Below are positions 1-6,722 of a DNA stretch of 64,000 nt, in pieces; the first letter of the stretch is position 1; each line of letters starts with the position of its first letter. Source of the stretch: Pseudomonas nitroreducens TX1 (lineage in GTDB: Bacteria > Pseudomonadota > Gammaproteobacteria > Pseudomonadales > Pseudomonadaceae); assembly GCF_000313755.1 (NCBI RefSeq), contig NZ_AMZB01000112.1, forward strand, positions 1 through 64,000, read 5' to 3'. The notes under the pieces were generated by a model, which saw only the letters and a list, made by a program, of their open reading frames with translations, was not told the origin of the DNA and did no database searches. The position numbers and the translations under genes are program-made.

Positions 1-12
1 CGGGGTAGACAT
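1..12 (-). CDS. 5' end of an unidentified gene (first four codons only)
   Basis: On the minus strand an ATG at 12-10 opens a frame beginning Met-Ser-Thr-Pro that runs off the window edge. A strong ribosome binding site (AGGAG on the minus strand, 22-18) sits five bases upstream. It lies downstream of the amino-acid binding protein, so an ABC permease or a co-transcribed enzyme is plausible, but a terminator-like hairpin separates the two. Four codons cannot identify the product. Confidence 0.35.
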
Positions 13-38
13 AGAATCTCCTACGAAAGGCAAAATAA

Positions 39-62
39 AAAGGCCGCCCGAAGGCGGCCTTT
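39..62 (-). terminator. Bidirectional rho-independent terminator after the binding-protein gene
   Basis: The arms AAAGGCCGCC (39-48) and GGCGGCCTTT (53-62) form a perfect 10-bp stem with a CGAA loop. The A-rich tract at 32-41 gives a U-run on the minus strand, which ends the binding-protein transcript. Three T bases on the other side may give weak plus-strand activity. Confidence 0.8.
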
Positions 63-82
63 GTTGCAACGCGACGGGCAGA

Positions 83-859
83 TCAGTCCCCGTAGATATC
101 GCTCTTGAAGTACTTGCCTTCGATTTCCTTGTACTTGCCGTTGGCGCGCAATGCATCGATAGCGGCGTTGAGCTGGCCGACCAGCTCGGTATTGCCCTTG
201 CGCACCGCGATGCCGGCACCCTCGCCGAAGTATTTCGGGTCCTTGAATTCCGGCCCGATGAAGGCGAAGCCCTTGCCGCGCGGGGTATCCAGGAAGCCGA
301 TCTGCAGCGGGATGGAGTCGGCGAAGGTGCCATCCAGGCGGCCCGCCAGCAGGTCCAGATAGATCTCGTCCTGGCTGGTGTAGCGGACCACGTTGGCGCC
401 AGCCTTGCCCAGTACCTCGGTGGCGAAGCGGTCGGCGGTGGAGCCGCGCTGCACGCCGATGTTCTTGCCCTTGAGCTGGCTGAACTGCTCGTCCAGCTGC
501 GAGCCTTCCTTCATCACCAGGCGGCCAGGGGTGAAGTAGTACTTGTGGGTGAAGTCCACCGAGTGCTTGCGCTCTTCGGTGATGGTGATGGAGGACAGCG
601 CGGCGTCGATCTTGCGCACCTTCAGCGAGGGGATCAGGCCGTCGTATTCCTGCTCGACCCACTGGCACTTGCGCTTCATCTCTTCGCACAGCGCGTTGCC
701 GATGTCGTAGTCGAAGCCGGCGATACCGCCTTCCGGGGTCTTGAAGGCGAAGGGCGGATAGGCCGCCTCGATGCCGATGCGCAGCGGCTTGTCGTCGGCG
801 TGGGAGAAGGTGGCGAAGGCGGCCAGCATCAGGCCGCCCAGCAGGGCTTTGCGATTCAT
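83..859 (-). CDS. ABC transporter periplasmic amino-acid-binding protein (Lys/Arg/Orn type)
   Basis: This 258-residue protein is a type 2 periplasmic binding protein that captures an amino acid, probably a basic one, for an ABC importer. The first ~21 residues are a Sec signal peptide ending Ser-His-Ala before Asp-Asp. The mature part starts with the family pattern [14 protein letters not shown] and continues with FDYDIGNAL and the hinge motif [14 protein letters not shown]. Length is normal for the HisJ/ArgT/AotJ class. It follows the nar locus as a similar binding-protein gene does in P. aeruginosa. No permease or ATPase gene is visible, so partners lie outside the window or elsewhere. The ligand is inferred only. 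Confidence 0.87.
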   Translation of the reverse strand: MNRKALLGGLMLAAFATFSHADDKPLRIGIEAAYPPFAFKTPEGGIAGFDYDIGNALCEEMKRKCQWVEQEYDGLIPSLKVRKIDAALSSITITEERKHSVDFTHKYYFTPGRLVMKEGSQLDEQFSQLKGKNIGVQRGSTADRFATEVLGKAGANVVRYTSQDEIYLDLLAGRLDGTFADSIPLQIGFLDTPRGKGFAFIGPEFKDPKYFGEGAGIAVRKGNTELVGQLNAAIDALRANGKYKEIEGKYFKSDIYGD

Positions 860-1097
860 CGATGAACTCCGTTATGTGGTCGCCGGGGCGAGCGCCGGCC
901 GTTACGTCTTGGCAGTGAGTACGGCATGTCTTGTTCGTCCAGGGGCGCAACACTGGGGGTCGCAGCGGCATTGCCTTGCCCTGACCCAGGCGAACGACTT
1001 CTTGTTCTGGTCCGTCCACGCGCGAGCGCGCGTAAACTTAAAATCCAATCTGGACTAAAAAGTACACAACGTCAATCACCCCTGCGGTGCCCCGACC

Positions 1098-1188
1098 GTA
1101 GGGCGGATAACGCCTCAGGCGTTATCCGCCATCCACCGTTCATGGATACCCAGGAGGCGGATAAAGCGTTCCGCTGTATTCGCCCGAC
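1098..1188. repeat. GTAGGGCGGATAACGC-type interspersed palindrome (family B)
   Basis: GGCGGATAACGCC and GGCGTTATCCGCC form one palindrome, followed by a related degenerate arm (GGCGGATAAAGCG to GTATTCGCCC). The same family recurs at 1555-1587, 10568-10642, 16079-16155 and 52172-52243. It is a REP-like intergenic element. Confidence 0.75.
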
Positions 1189-1243
1189 GGATGGAACCGC
1201 TCGACCTACGACAGCCCGGCGCCCCCCTTTGCTACCCCGCCGC

Positions 1244-1259
1244 TACTCCTTCGGAGGAA
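1244..1259. promoter_or_regulatory. Candidate NarL 7-2-7 site
   Basis: TACTCCT and GGAGGAA are separated by TC. The first half-site matches the NarL heptamer TACYYMT fully; the second matches the inverted heptamer AKRRGTA at 5 of 7 positions. It is centred about 42 bases before the predicted start of the candidate small RNA, a normal position for an activator. It could be chance, or simply the stem of a TCC/GGA hairpin. Confidence 0.3.
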
Positions 1260-1292
1260 TGTCGCGCACCGCGCTGGCGCCTTAGTCTGGAA

Positions 1293-1420
1293 ACGTCCCG
1301 AAGCGATCCGAGGAGGACTCCAAACGATTCTTTCGCATGATGTACCGTAGCTTCCACGGTTTTACCTTTGGCAGATGCCCGAAGCCCCCGCGATACGCTC
1401 ATGTCGCCGGGGCTTTTTTG
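1293..1420 (+). ncRNA. Candidate small RNA ending at a strong terminator
   Basis: A rho-independent terminator at 1382-1419 points rightward, although the nearest genes on both sides are leftward, so it should end a plus-strand transcript starting in this gap. A weak -10-like TAGTCT at 1283-1288 would place the start near 1293, giving roughly 125-130 nt. The RNA would carry a GAGGAGGAC stretch (1310-1318) resembling RsmA-type GGA motifs. A nitrate-induced NarL-dependent small RNA (PaiI) is known in P. aeruginosa; I cannot tell from sequence alone whether this is its counterpart. The 5' end is a guess. Confidence 0.35.
1382..1419 (+). terminator. Rho-independent terminator (plus strand)
   Basis: AAGCCCCCGCGA (1382-1393) pairs with TCGCCGGGGCTT (1404-1415) with one mismatch around a ten-base loop, followed by six T bases (1414-1419). 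There is no A-run on the left, so it works rightward and cannot serve the leftward moaA transcript. Confidence 0.75.
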
Positions 1421-1450
1421 TGTCTGTTTTCAGGGAGCGATGTGCTCTTC

Positions 1451-1523
1451 GTAGGAGCGAGCTTGCTTGCGAAGAATCTCAGGCCGTGAAGCCAAGGCGG
1501 TTCGCGAGCAAGCTCGCTCCTAC
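1451..1523. repeat. GTAGGAGCGAGCTTGC-type interspersed palindrome (family A)
   Basis: A GTAGGAGCGAGCTTGCTTGCGAA arm (described in two parts: GTAGGAGCGAGC and TTGCTTGCGAA) faces TTCGCGAGC and AAGCTCGCTCCTAC. This is the REP-type element common in Pseudomonas intergenic DNA. Further copies are at 52071-52140 and 59768-59833, with variants at 52266-52360 and 58556-58615. Confidence 0.85.
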
Positions 1524-1554
1524 AGAAGGGCATACGGTTGGCGCGCACCGAAGT

Positions 1555-1587
1555 GGCGGATAACGCTGCGCGTTATTCGCCCTACGG
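1555..1587. repeat. Family B palindrome, short copy
   Basis: GGCGGATAACGC and GCGTTATTCGCC form a compact hairpin followed by CTACGG. It belongs to the same family as 1098-1188. Confidence 0.7.
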
Positions 1588-1645
1588 ATTTAGTCAGGGA
1601 CGCAAGGCACGCGGCGGGCATGTTGCCCGCCAAGGGAGGACTGTT

Positions 1646-2632
1646 TCAGCCGCCGCTGAGATTCATGAAGCGCAGCACCTGCACATCGCCAACGCTGAAT
1701 TCGTGGCGCGCCGGCTTGCGCTGCAAGGCGCCGCGCAGGGCTTCGAGGATGGGTTCGTCGTGCAGCGGATGGCGGCGCAGCAGGCCACGCAGATCGAGGG
1801 AATGCTCATGGCCCAGGCACAGCAGCAGACGGCCTTCGGCGGTCAGGCGCAAGCGGTTGCAGGTGGCGCAGAAGTTGTGCGAGTGCGGCGAGATGAAGCC
1901 GATGCGAGTGCCCGGGTGCTGAGCCAGGCGCACGTAGCGCGCCGGCCCGCCGCTGTGCTCGGCACTGTCCAGCAGTTCGTGGTGCTCGGCGATCAGCGCG
2001 CGGACTTCGTCGCTGGAGCAGAAGCTTTCCTCGCGCTCGCGGCCGACCTGGCCCAGGGGCATTTCCTCGATGAAGCTGATATCCAGTCCGTGGGCGATCG
2101 CGTAGCCCACCAGCGCCGGCACCTCGTCGGCGTTGCGGCCTTTCATCACCACGCAGTTCAGCTTGATGCACTCGAAGCCGGCGTGCTGGGCGGCGTCGAT
2201 GCCGCGCAGCACCTGCTCCAGCCGGCCGGTGCGGGTGATGGCAGCGAAGCGTTGCGCATCCAGGGTATCGAGGCTGATGTTCAGGCGGGTCAGGCCAGCG
2301 GCCTTTAGATCGCCAGCCAATCGGGTGAGCTGCGAACCGTTGCTGGTCATGCACAGTTCGCGCAGGCCGGGCAGCGCCGCGAGGCGTTCGCAGAGGTGGA
2401 CGATGCCGGGCCGCACCAGCGGTTCGCCGCCGGTGAGGCGCAGCTTCTTCACGCCGCGCTCGACGAACAGACGCGCCACCCGCTCGATCTCTTCCAGGGT
2501 GAGCACCTGCTGGCGCGGCAGGAAGCGCATGTTCTCCGACATGCAGTAGACGCAGCGAAAGTCGCAGCGGTCGGTTACGGACAGGCGCAGGTAGTCGATC
2601 CTGCGGCCTTGGCCGTCGATCCAGTCGGACAT
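1646..2632 (-). CDS. moaA: GTP 3',8-cyclase MoaA
   Basis: MoaA is a radical SAM enzyme that, with MoaC, converts GTP to cyclic pyranopterin monophosphate, the first step of molybdenum cofactor synthesis. The 328-residue protein has the N-terminal radical SAM motif CDFRCVYC (residues ~24-31), a TGGEP stretch, a C-terminal second cluster motif beginning [10 protein letters not shown] with a further Cys downstream, and the characteristic Gly-Gly end. I chose the ATG at 2632 (MSDWIDGQ) over an upstream ATG at 2647 because family alignments begin there. It is the last gene of the nar operon, which supplies cofactor for NarG; moaC, moaD and moaE are in a separate run at 20991-22184. Confidence 0.95.
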   Translation of the reverse strand: MSDWIDGQGRRIDYLRLSVTDRCDFRCVYCMSENMRFLPRQQVLTLEEIERVARLFVERGVKKLRLTGGEPLVRPGIVHLCERLAALPGLRELCMTSNGSQLTRLAGDLKAAGLTRLNISLDTLDAQRFAAITRTGRLEQVLRGIDAAQHAGFECIKLNCVVMKGRNADEVPALVGYAIAHGLDISFIEEMPLGQVGREREESFCSSDEVRALIAEHHELLDSAEHSGGPARYVRLAQHPGTRIGFISPHSHNFCATCNRLRLTAEGRLLLCLGHEHSLDLRGLLRRHPLHDEPILEALRGALQRKPARHEFSVGDVQVLRFMNLSGG

Positions 2633-2668
2633 CTGATCTCGCTCCATGGCAGATCGGCGTTGGGCGTT

Positions 2669-2798
2669 CCCTCTCCCCCCCCTCTCCCTGAAGGGAGAGG
2701 GAGCCGTACGTACCGGCTGATGCCATGGCTTCAGCCGGTACTGAACAGTCCCCTCTGCCTTCGGAGCAGGGCGCGTTGCCAGGGCTAGGGAGATGGGC
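2669..2798. repeat. Composite CCCTCTCCC/GGGAGAGGG palindrome pair (family C)
   Basis: A palindrome with arms CCCTCTCCC and GGGAGAGGG (2680-2701) is followed by a ~50-bp GC-rich spacer and a degenerate second unit (CCCCTCTGCC ... GGGCTAGGGAGATGGG, 2750-2798). The same two-unit layout occurs at 22374-22496, 32195-32327, 42558-42695 and 46436-46562. This copy separates moaA from the PpiC-type gene inside the nar operon. Confidence 0.75.
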
Positions 2799-2805
2799 TC
2801 TGGCT

Positions 2806-3624
2806 CTACTGCACCAGCGGCGACTCCGCTCCGTCGAAGACGAAGCCGTCGATCCGGGCTTCACCGGCCAGCACGCTGATGTACTGGCTGACGGCACGCT
2901 GCAGCACCTGGGCGCGCAGGTAGCCAGCGATGCGTGGATGCGCCTCGGCGAAGTCCAGCGGCTCGCCGCCATCACGCTCGAGCAGCTCGACCACGTGCAG
3001 GCCGTAGCGGCTTTCCAGCGGATGGCCAAGCAGGCCAGGGTGCTGTTGCAGCAGGCGTTTCTCGAACTCGGGGACGGTCTGCCCCGGTTCGATCCAGCCC
3101 AGGTCACCGCCGTCGTCTTTCGACGGGCAGTCGGAGAAGCGCATGGCTTTTTCGGCAAAGCGTTCGGGGTGCCCACGCAGTTCGGCGAGCAGTTCCTCGG
3201 CCTGTTCGCGGGCCTTGGCGCGGCCTTCCAGGTCGTCCGGCGCGCAGCCCAGCAGCACGTGGCGCAGACGCATGCGCCACGGCGAAGTCAGGCGGGCCGG
3301 GTTGGCTTCGTACCATTGGCGGCAGCTGGCCTCGTCGGCTTCGGGCACGCCGACTTCACGGTCGATCAGGGCGCGGATGCGCGCTTCTTCCGGGGCCTCG
3401 CCCGCTTCCGCGTCGGCCGCAAGGCCCAGAGCATCGGCACGCTGAACCAGCAGCTGGCGCACGACCAGCGCACGGCAGGCAGAGTACAGCGCCTCGGCGT
3501 GGCTGGCGGCAGGGTGGTATTGCAGCTCGCGGGCCAGTTCGTCCTCGGCGATGGCGACGCCGTTGACGGAGATGGCAGGCAGGTCGACGTGTTCGACCTT
3601 GGCTTCGTAGTGGGAGCAACTCAT
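2806..3624 (-). CDS. PpiC/NifM-type peptidyl-prolyl cis-trans isomerase of the nar operon
   Basis: This 272-residue protein has an N-terminal helical chaperone-like part and a C-terminal parvulin domain: RLRHVLL near residue 118, then [16 protein letters not shown] and PGQTVPEFE, and finally YGLHVVEL. The architecture resembles NifM and SurA-like rotamases. No signal peptide is visible, so a cytoplasmic role is likely, perhaps folding or maturation of the nitrate reductase. P. aeruginosa carries the corresponding gene at the same place between narI and moaA. Its substrate is not established by sequence. The position strongly suggests co-expression with narGHJI. Confidence 0.85.
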   Translation of the reverse strand: MSCSHYEAKVEHVDLPAISVNGVAIAEDELARELQYHPAASHAEALYSACRALVVRQLLVQRADALGLAADAEAGEAPEEARIRALIDREVGVPEADEASCRQWYEANPARLTSPWRMRLRHVLLGCAPDDLEGRAKAREQAEELLAELRGHPERFAEKAMRFSDCPSKDDGGDLGWIEPGQTVPEFEKRLLQQHPGLLGHPLESRYGLHVVELLERDGGEPLDFAEAHPRIAGYLRAQVLQRAVSQYISVLAGEARIDGFVFDGAESPLVQ

Positions 3625-3642
3625 TTCGCTTACCTCCGGTAA

Positions 3643-3679
3643 CCCTCTCCCCTGCCCTCTCCCTCAAAGGAGAGGGGGG
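3643..3679. repeat. Family C palindrome, single unit
   Basis: CCCTCTCCCCTGCCCTCTCC leads into CTCAAAGGAGAGGGGGG. It is a single-unit, slightly degenerate copy between narI and the PpiC-type gene. Confidence 0.65.
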
Positions 3680-3728
3680 AAGAGCTTCAGGTGGGGCGGA
3701 CGGCGCGCCAGCGTCATCCGCCGCTTCA

Positions 3729-4415
3729 TCACGCTGCGCGACGCTTGGTACGGACCACCTGGTAGCGGCGGCCGAAGTACCACACCGGGGCGCTGACGAT
3801 GTGCACCAGGCGAGTGAAGGGGAACAGCACGAACAGGGTCAGGCCGAGGGTCACGTGCAGCTTGTAGACCAGCGATACCGGCGCGATGGCTTCGGCGGCG
3901 GCCAGCGGCTGGAAGGTGACAATGGACTGCGCCCAGTTGGCGAGCATGACCATCACCGAACCATCCAGGTGATGAGTCGATGCGACGATGGTGGACAGGC
4001 CGAGGATCAGTTGGACGTAGAGCACCAGCAGGATCATCAGGTCCGAGGCGTTGCCGGCGGCACGGACACGCTCATTGGTCAGGCGGCGCAGGATCAGGCC
4101 GGTCAGGCCGATGAAGCAGAGGATGCCGAAGAAGCCGCCGGAGACCATCGCCAGCAGTTGCTTCTGCTCGGTGCTGATCAGGTGCTCGTAGACCGAGTGC
4201 GGGGTCAGCAGGCCGACGAAGTGGCCGGCGAGGATGAACAGCACGCCCACATGGAACAGGTTGCTGTAGACGCGCATGCCCTTCTTGCTCAGCATCTGGC
4301 TGGAGCCGGCTTTCCAGGTGTATTGCGAGAGGTCGAAGCGCGCCCAGCTGCCGATCAGGCAGATGGCGAGCGCAACGTAGGGGTAGACCCCGAAGGCTAG
4401 AAGATCGAGGGACAT
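3729..4415 (-). CDS. narI: Respiratory nitrate reductase gamma subunit (cytochrome b) NarI
   Basis: NarI is the membrane anchor that oxidises quinol and passes electrons through two b-type hemes to NarH. The 228-residue protein starts MSLDLLAFGVYPYVALAICL and has about five transmembrane segments, with histidines suitable as heme ligands near residues 55-65 (FHVGVLFILAGHFVG) and in the last helices (KLHVTLGLTL, TRLVHIVS). The ATG at 4415 is chosen because the upstream extension overlaps narJ and is not membrane-like. It lies 2 bp after the narJ stop, in the usual GHJI order. Confidence 0.96.
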   Translation of the reverse strand: MSLDLLAFGVYPYVALAICLIGSWARFDLSQYTWKAGSSQMLSKKGMRVYSNLFHVGVLFILAGHFVGLLTPHSVYEHLISTEQKQLLAMVSGGFFGILCFIGLTGLILRRLTNERVRAAGNASDLMILLVLYVQLILGLSTIVASTHHLDGSVMVMLANWAQSIVTFQPLAAAEAIAPVSLVYKLHVTLGLTLFVLFPFTRLVHIVSAPVWYFGRRYQVVRTKRRAA

Positions 4416-4417
4416 GT

Positions 4418-5158
4418 TCAGACTCCTTCTCGGGCCGCCCGGTACTGCATCTGCGGCACCGGCTGGGCGACCCACTGCATGGGTTGTTCGGCGGCGGAGG
4501 AAATCCGCCGGGCGCTGGTGGACGGGCAACCGACGGCGGGCTCGGTAAAGCTCACCGGGGTTTCCTCCCAGGCCTTGTCGATGGCTTCCAGGCTGTCGTC
4601 GCGCACTTCCTGCTCGCGGTCGCGCTTGAGCGCGCCGAGGTCGGGTTGCTCGCCGGACAGTTCCAGCAGGCTGTGGAAGACCGCCGCGTAGCTGCTGCCG
4701 CGTTCTTCCAGGCGCAGGGCGATCAGCGCGAGGATATGCGCGACTTCGGCCAGGCCGACACGCGCCGACTCGGCGTCCTGCAGGGCGAGGAACTCCAGGT
4801 ACAGGGGCAGGTAGTCCGGCAGCTCGTTGACGTCGATGACCAGGCCCGCCCGGGTGTAGCGGTCCATCAGGTCGACCATTGCCTGGCCACGGTCACGGCT
4901 TTCGCCGTGGACGTGTTCGAACAGCAGCAGCGAGACCGAGCGACCGCGCTCGAACAGCCCGTCGTAACGGGCCTGGACGTCGAGGATGTCGCCCTTGCAC
5001 AGCTCGTTGAGCAGCGCGGCGAGGCCGTCGCGCTGCTTTTCCGGCAGGTCGCAGGTGCGGATCAGGGCATGCAGCGCCAGGCTTTCCTCGCGCAGCTCGA
5101 CGCGCGGGTAGTCGAGCATCAGCGCACTGAGCTTGAGCAATTGGCTATGAGTGTCCAT
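4418..5158 (-). CDS. narJ: Nitrate reductase molybdenum cofactor assembly chaperone NarJ
   Basis: NarJ is a dedicated cytoplasmic chaperone that binds apo-NarG, coordinates cofactor insertion and delays membrane docking to NarI. The 246-residue product starts MDTHSQLLKLSALMLDYPR and is all-helical in character, with the conserved LLFEHVHGESRDRGQAMVDL segment and the DYLPLYLEFLAL region typical of the TorD/NarJ family. The start at 5158 follows the narH stop by 5 bp. The C-terminal ~40 residues are proline- and Ser/Thr-rich and look disordered. Confidence 0.95.
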   Translation of the reverse strand: MDTHSQLLKLSALMLDYPRVELREESLALHALIRTCDLPEKQRDGLAALLNELCKGDILDVQARYDGLFERGRSVSLLLFEHVHGESRDRGQAMVDLMDRYTRAGLVIDVNELPDYLPLYLEFLALQDAESARVGLAEVAHILALIALRLEERGSSYAAVFHSLLELSGEQPDLGALKRDREQEVRDDSLEAIDKAWEETPVSFTEPAVGCPSTSARRISSAAEQPMQWVAQPVPQMQYRAAREGV

Positions 5159-5163
5159 ATCGA

Positions 5164-6711
5164 TCACTCCTGTATCTGCACGGTCTGGATGACGTTGCGC
5201 TTGTCCACGGCCTTGCCGCCGAACAGGTTGACGCCTGAATTGCTGCCAGAGCTGCTGGAGCAACCGTTGCCGAAGCTGAAGCCGCAACCCGAACGCTCGG
5301 CGAAGGCATCCGACAGCGCCTCTTCACGGTGCGCAGTGGGGATGACGAAGCGGTCTTCGTAGTTGGCGATCGCCAGGTAGCGGTACATCTCTTCCACCTG
5401 GTTCACGGTCAGGCCGACCTTCTTCAGCACGTCCAGATCCTGCTTGCCTTCCACGTGCTCGGCACGCTTGTAGGCGCGCATGGCCAGCAGGCGCTTGAGG
5501 GCCAGCAACACCGGCGCGGTGTCGCCGGCGGTCAGCAGGTTGGCCAGGTACTGCACGGGAATGCGCAGCGACTCGACATCCGGGATCACCCCGTCGCTGC
5601 CGATGTGGCCTTCGGCGGCAGCGTTCTGGATCGGCGACAGCGGCGGCACGTACCAGACCATCGGCAGTGTGCGGTATTCCGGATGCAGCGGCAGGGCCAG
5701 CTTCCAGTCCATGGCCAGCTTGTACACCGGCGACTTCTGCGCGGACTCGATGACGCTGTCCGGTACGCCATCCTTGCGCGCCTGCTCGATCACTTTCGGG
5801 TCGAACGGGTCGAGGAAAATCTCCAGCTGCTTCTGGTACAGCTCGCGCTCGTTCTCGCAGGTGGCCACGTCGTGAATACGGTCGGCGTCATAGAGCAGCA
5901 CGCCAAGGTAACGGATGCGGCCCACGCAGGTCTCCGAGCAGACGGTTGGCTGGCCGGCCTCGATGCGCGGATAGCAGAAGATGCACTTCTCGGATTTGCC
6001 GCTCTTCCAGTTGAAGTAGATCTTCTTGTACGGGCAGCCACTGATGCACATGCGCCAGCCGCGGCACTTGTCCTGGTCGATGAGGACGATGCCGTCTTCC
6101 TCGCGCTTGTAGATCGCGCCGCTCGGGCACGAGGCCACGCACGCCGGGTTCAGGCAGTGCTCGCACAGGCGCGGCAGGTACATCATGAAGGTGTTTTCGA
6201 ACTGCCCGTAGATGTCCGCCTGGACCTGGTCGAAGTTGTTGTCCTTGCGGCGCTTGGCGAACTCGGTGCCGAGGATTTCCTCCCAGTTGGGGCCCCACTC
6301 GATCTTCTGCATGCGCTGGCCGGAGACCAGCGAGCGCGGACGGGCGACCGGCTGGTGCTGGGCCTTGGGCGCGGTGTGCAGGTGCTGGTAGTCGAAGTCG
6401 AAGGGCTCGTAGTAGTCATCGATTTCCGGCAGGTCGGGGTTGGCGAAGATGTTCGCCAGCACGCGGAACTTGCCGCCGATGCGCGGGACGATGGAGCCGT
6501 CGGCGTTACGCTTCCAGCCGCCCTTCCACTTCTCCTGGTTTTCCCACTCCTTCGGGTAACCGATGCCGGGCTTGGTTTCGACGTTGTTGAACCAGGCGTA
6601 CTCGACGCCTTCGCGGCTGGTCCAGACGTTCTTGCAGGTGATGGAGCAGGTGTGGCAACCGATGCACTTGTCGAGGTTCAGCACCATGCCGACTTGCGAA
6701 CGAATTTTCAT
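5164..6711 (-). CDS. narH: Respiratory nitrate reductase beta subunit NarH
   Basis: NarH is the iron-sulfur electron wire between NarI and NarG. The 515-residue protein starts MKIRSQVGMVLNLDKC and carries the expected four cluster motifs: CIGCHTCSITC near residue 16, CEHCLNPACVASC near 185, CRGWRMCISGC near 217 (a Trp replaces the second Cys, as usual for the 3Fe-4S site), and CIFC with CSETC further on. The C-terminus ends in a Ser/Gly/Asn-rich tail with two Cys. The start at 6711 was preferred over 6726 because it matches the family; the gap to narG is 11 bp. Confidence 0.97.
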   Translation of the reverse strand: MKIRSQVGMVLNLDKCIGCHTCSITCKNVWTSREGVEYAWFNNVETKPGIGYPKEWENQEKWKGGWKRNADGSIVPRIGGKFRVLANIFANPDLPEIDDYYEPFDFDYQHLHTAPKAQHQPVARPRSLVSGQRMQKIEWGPNWEEILGTEFAKRRKDNNFDQVQADIYGQFENTFMMYLPRLCEHCLNPACVASCPSGAIYKREEDGIVLIDQDKCRGWRMCISGCPYKKIYFNWKSGKSEKCIFCYPRIEAGQPTVCSETCVGRIRYLGVLLYDADRIHDVATCENERELYQKQLEIFLDPFDPKVIEQARKDGVPDSVIESAQKSPVYKLAMDWKLALPLHPEYRTLPMVWYVPPLSPIQNAAAEGHIGSDGVIPDVESLRIPVQYLANLLTAGDTAPVLLALKRLLAMRAYKRAEHVEGKQDLDVLKKVGLTVNQVEEMYRYLAIANYEDRFVIPTAHREEALSDAFAERSGCGFSFGNGCSSSSGSNSGVNLFGGKAVDKRNVIQTVQIQE

Positions 6712-6722
6712 GGCAGTAATCC

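Larger units (their letters stand above)
860..1645. other. 786-bp gene-free gap between the binding-protein gene and moaA
   Basis: No credible protein gene is present; the open frames here lack plausible starts and protein character. The gap holds the upstream region of the binding-protein gene (a weak TTGACG -35-like hexamer on the minus strand at 1075-1070), GTAGGGCGGATAACGC palindromes, one GTAGGAGCGAGC palindrome, a NarL-like inverted repeat, and a plus-strand terminator with no upstream gene, which suggests a small RNA. A hairpin at 1613-1631 lies just past moaA. Confidence 0.7.

Noticed and set aside
1613-1631. GGCGGGCA/TGCCCGCC hairpin as moaA terminator
   Set aside because: The stem is good, but no U-run follows on the minus strand, so intrinsic termination is not supported.
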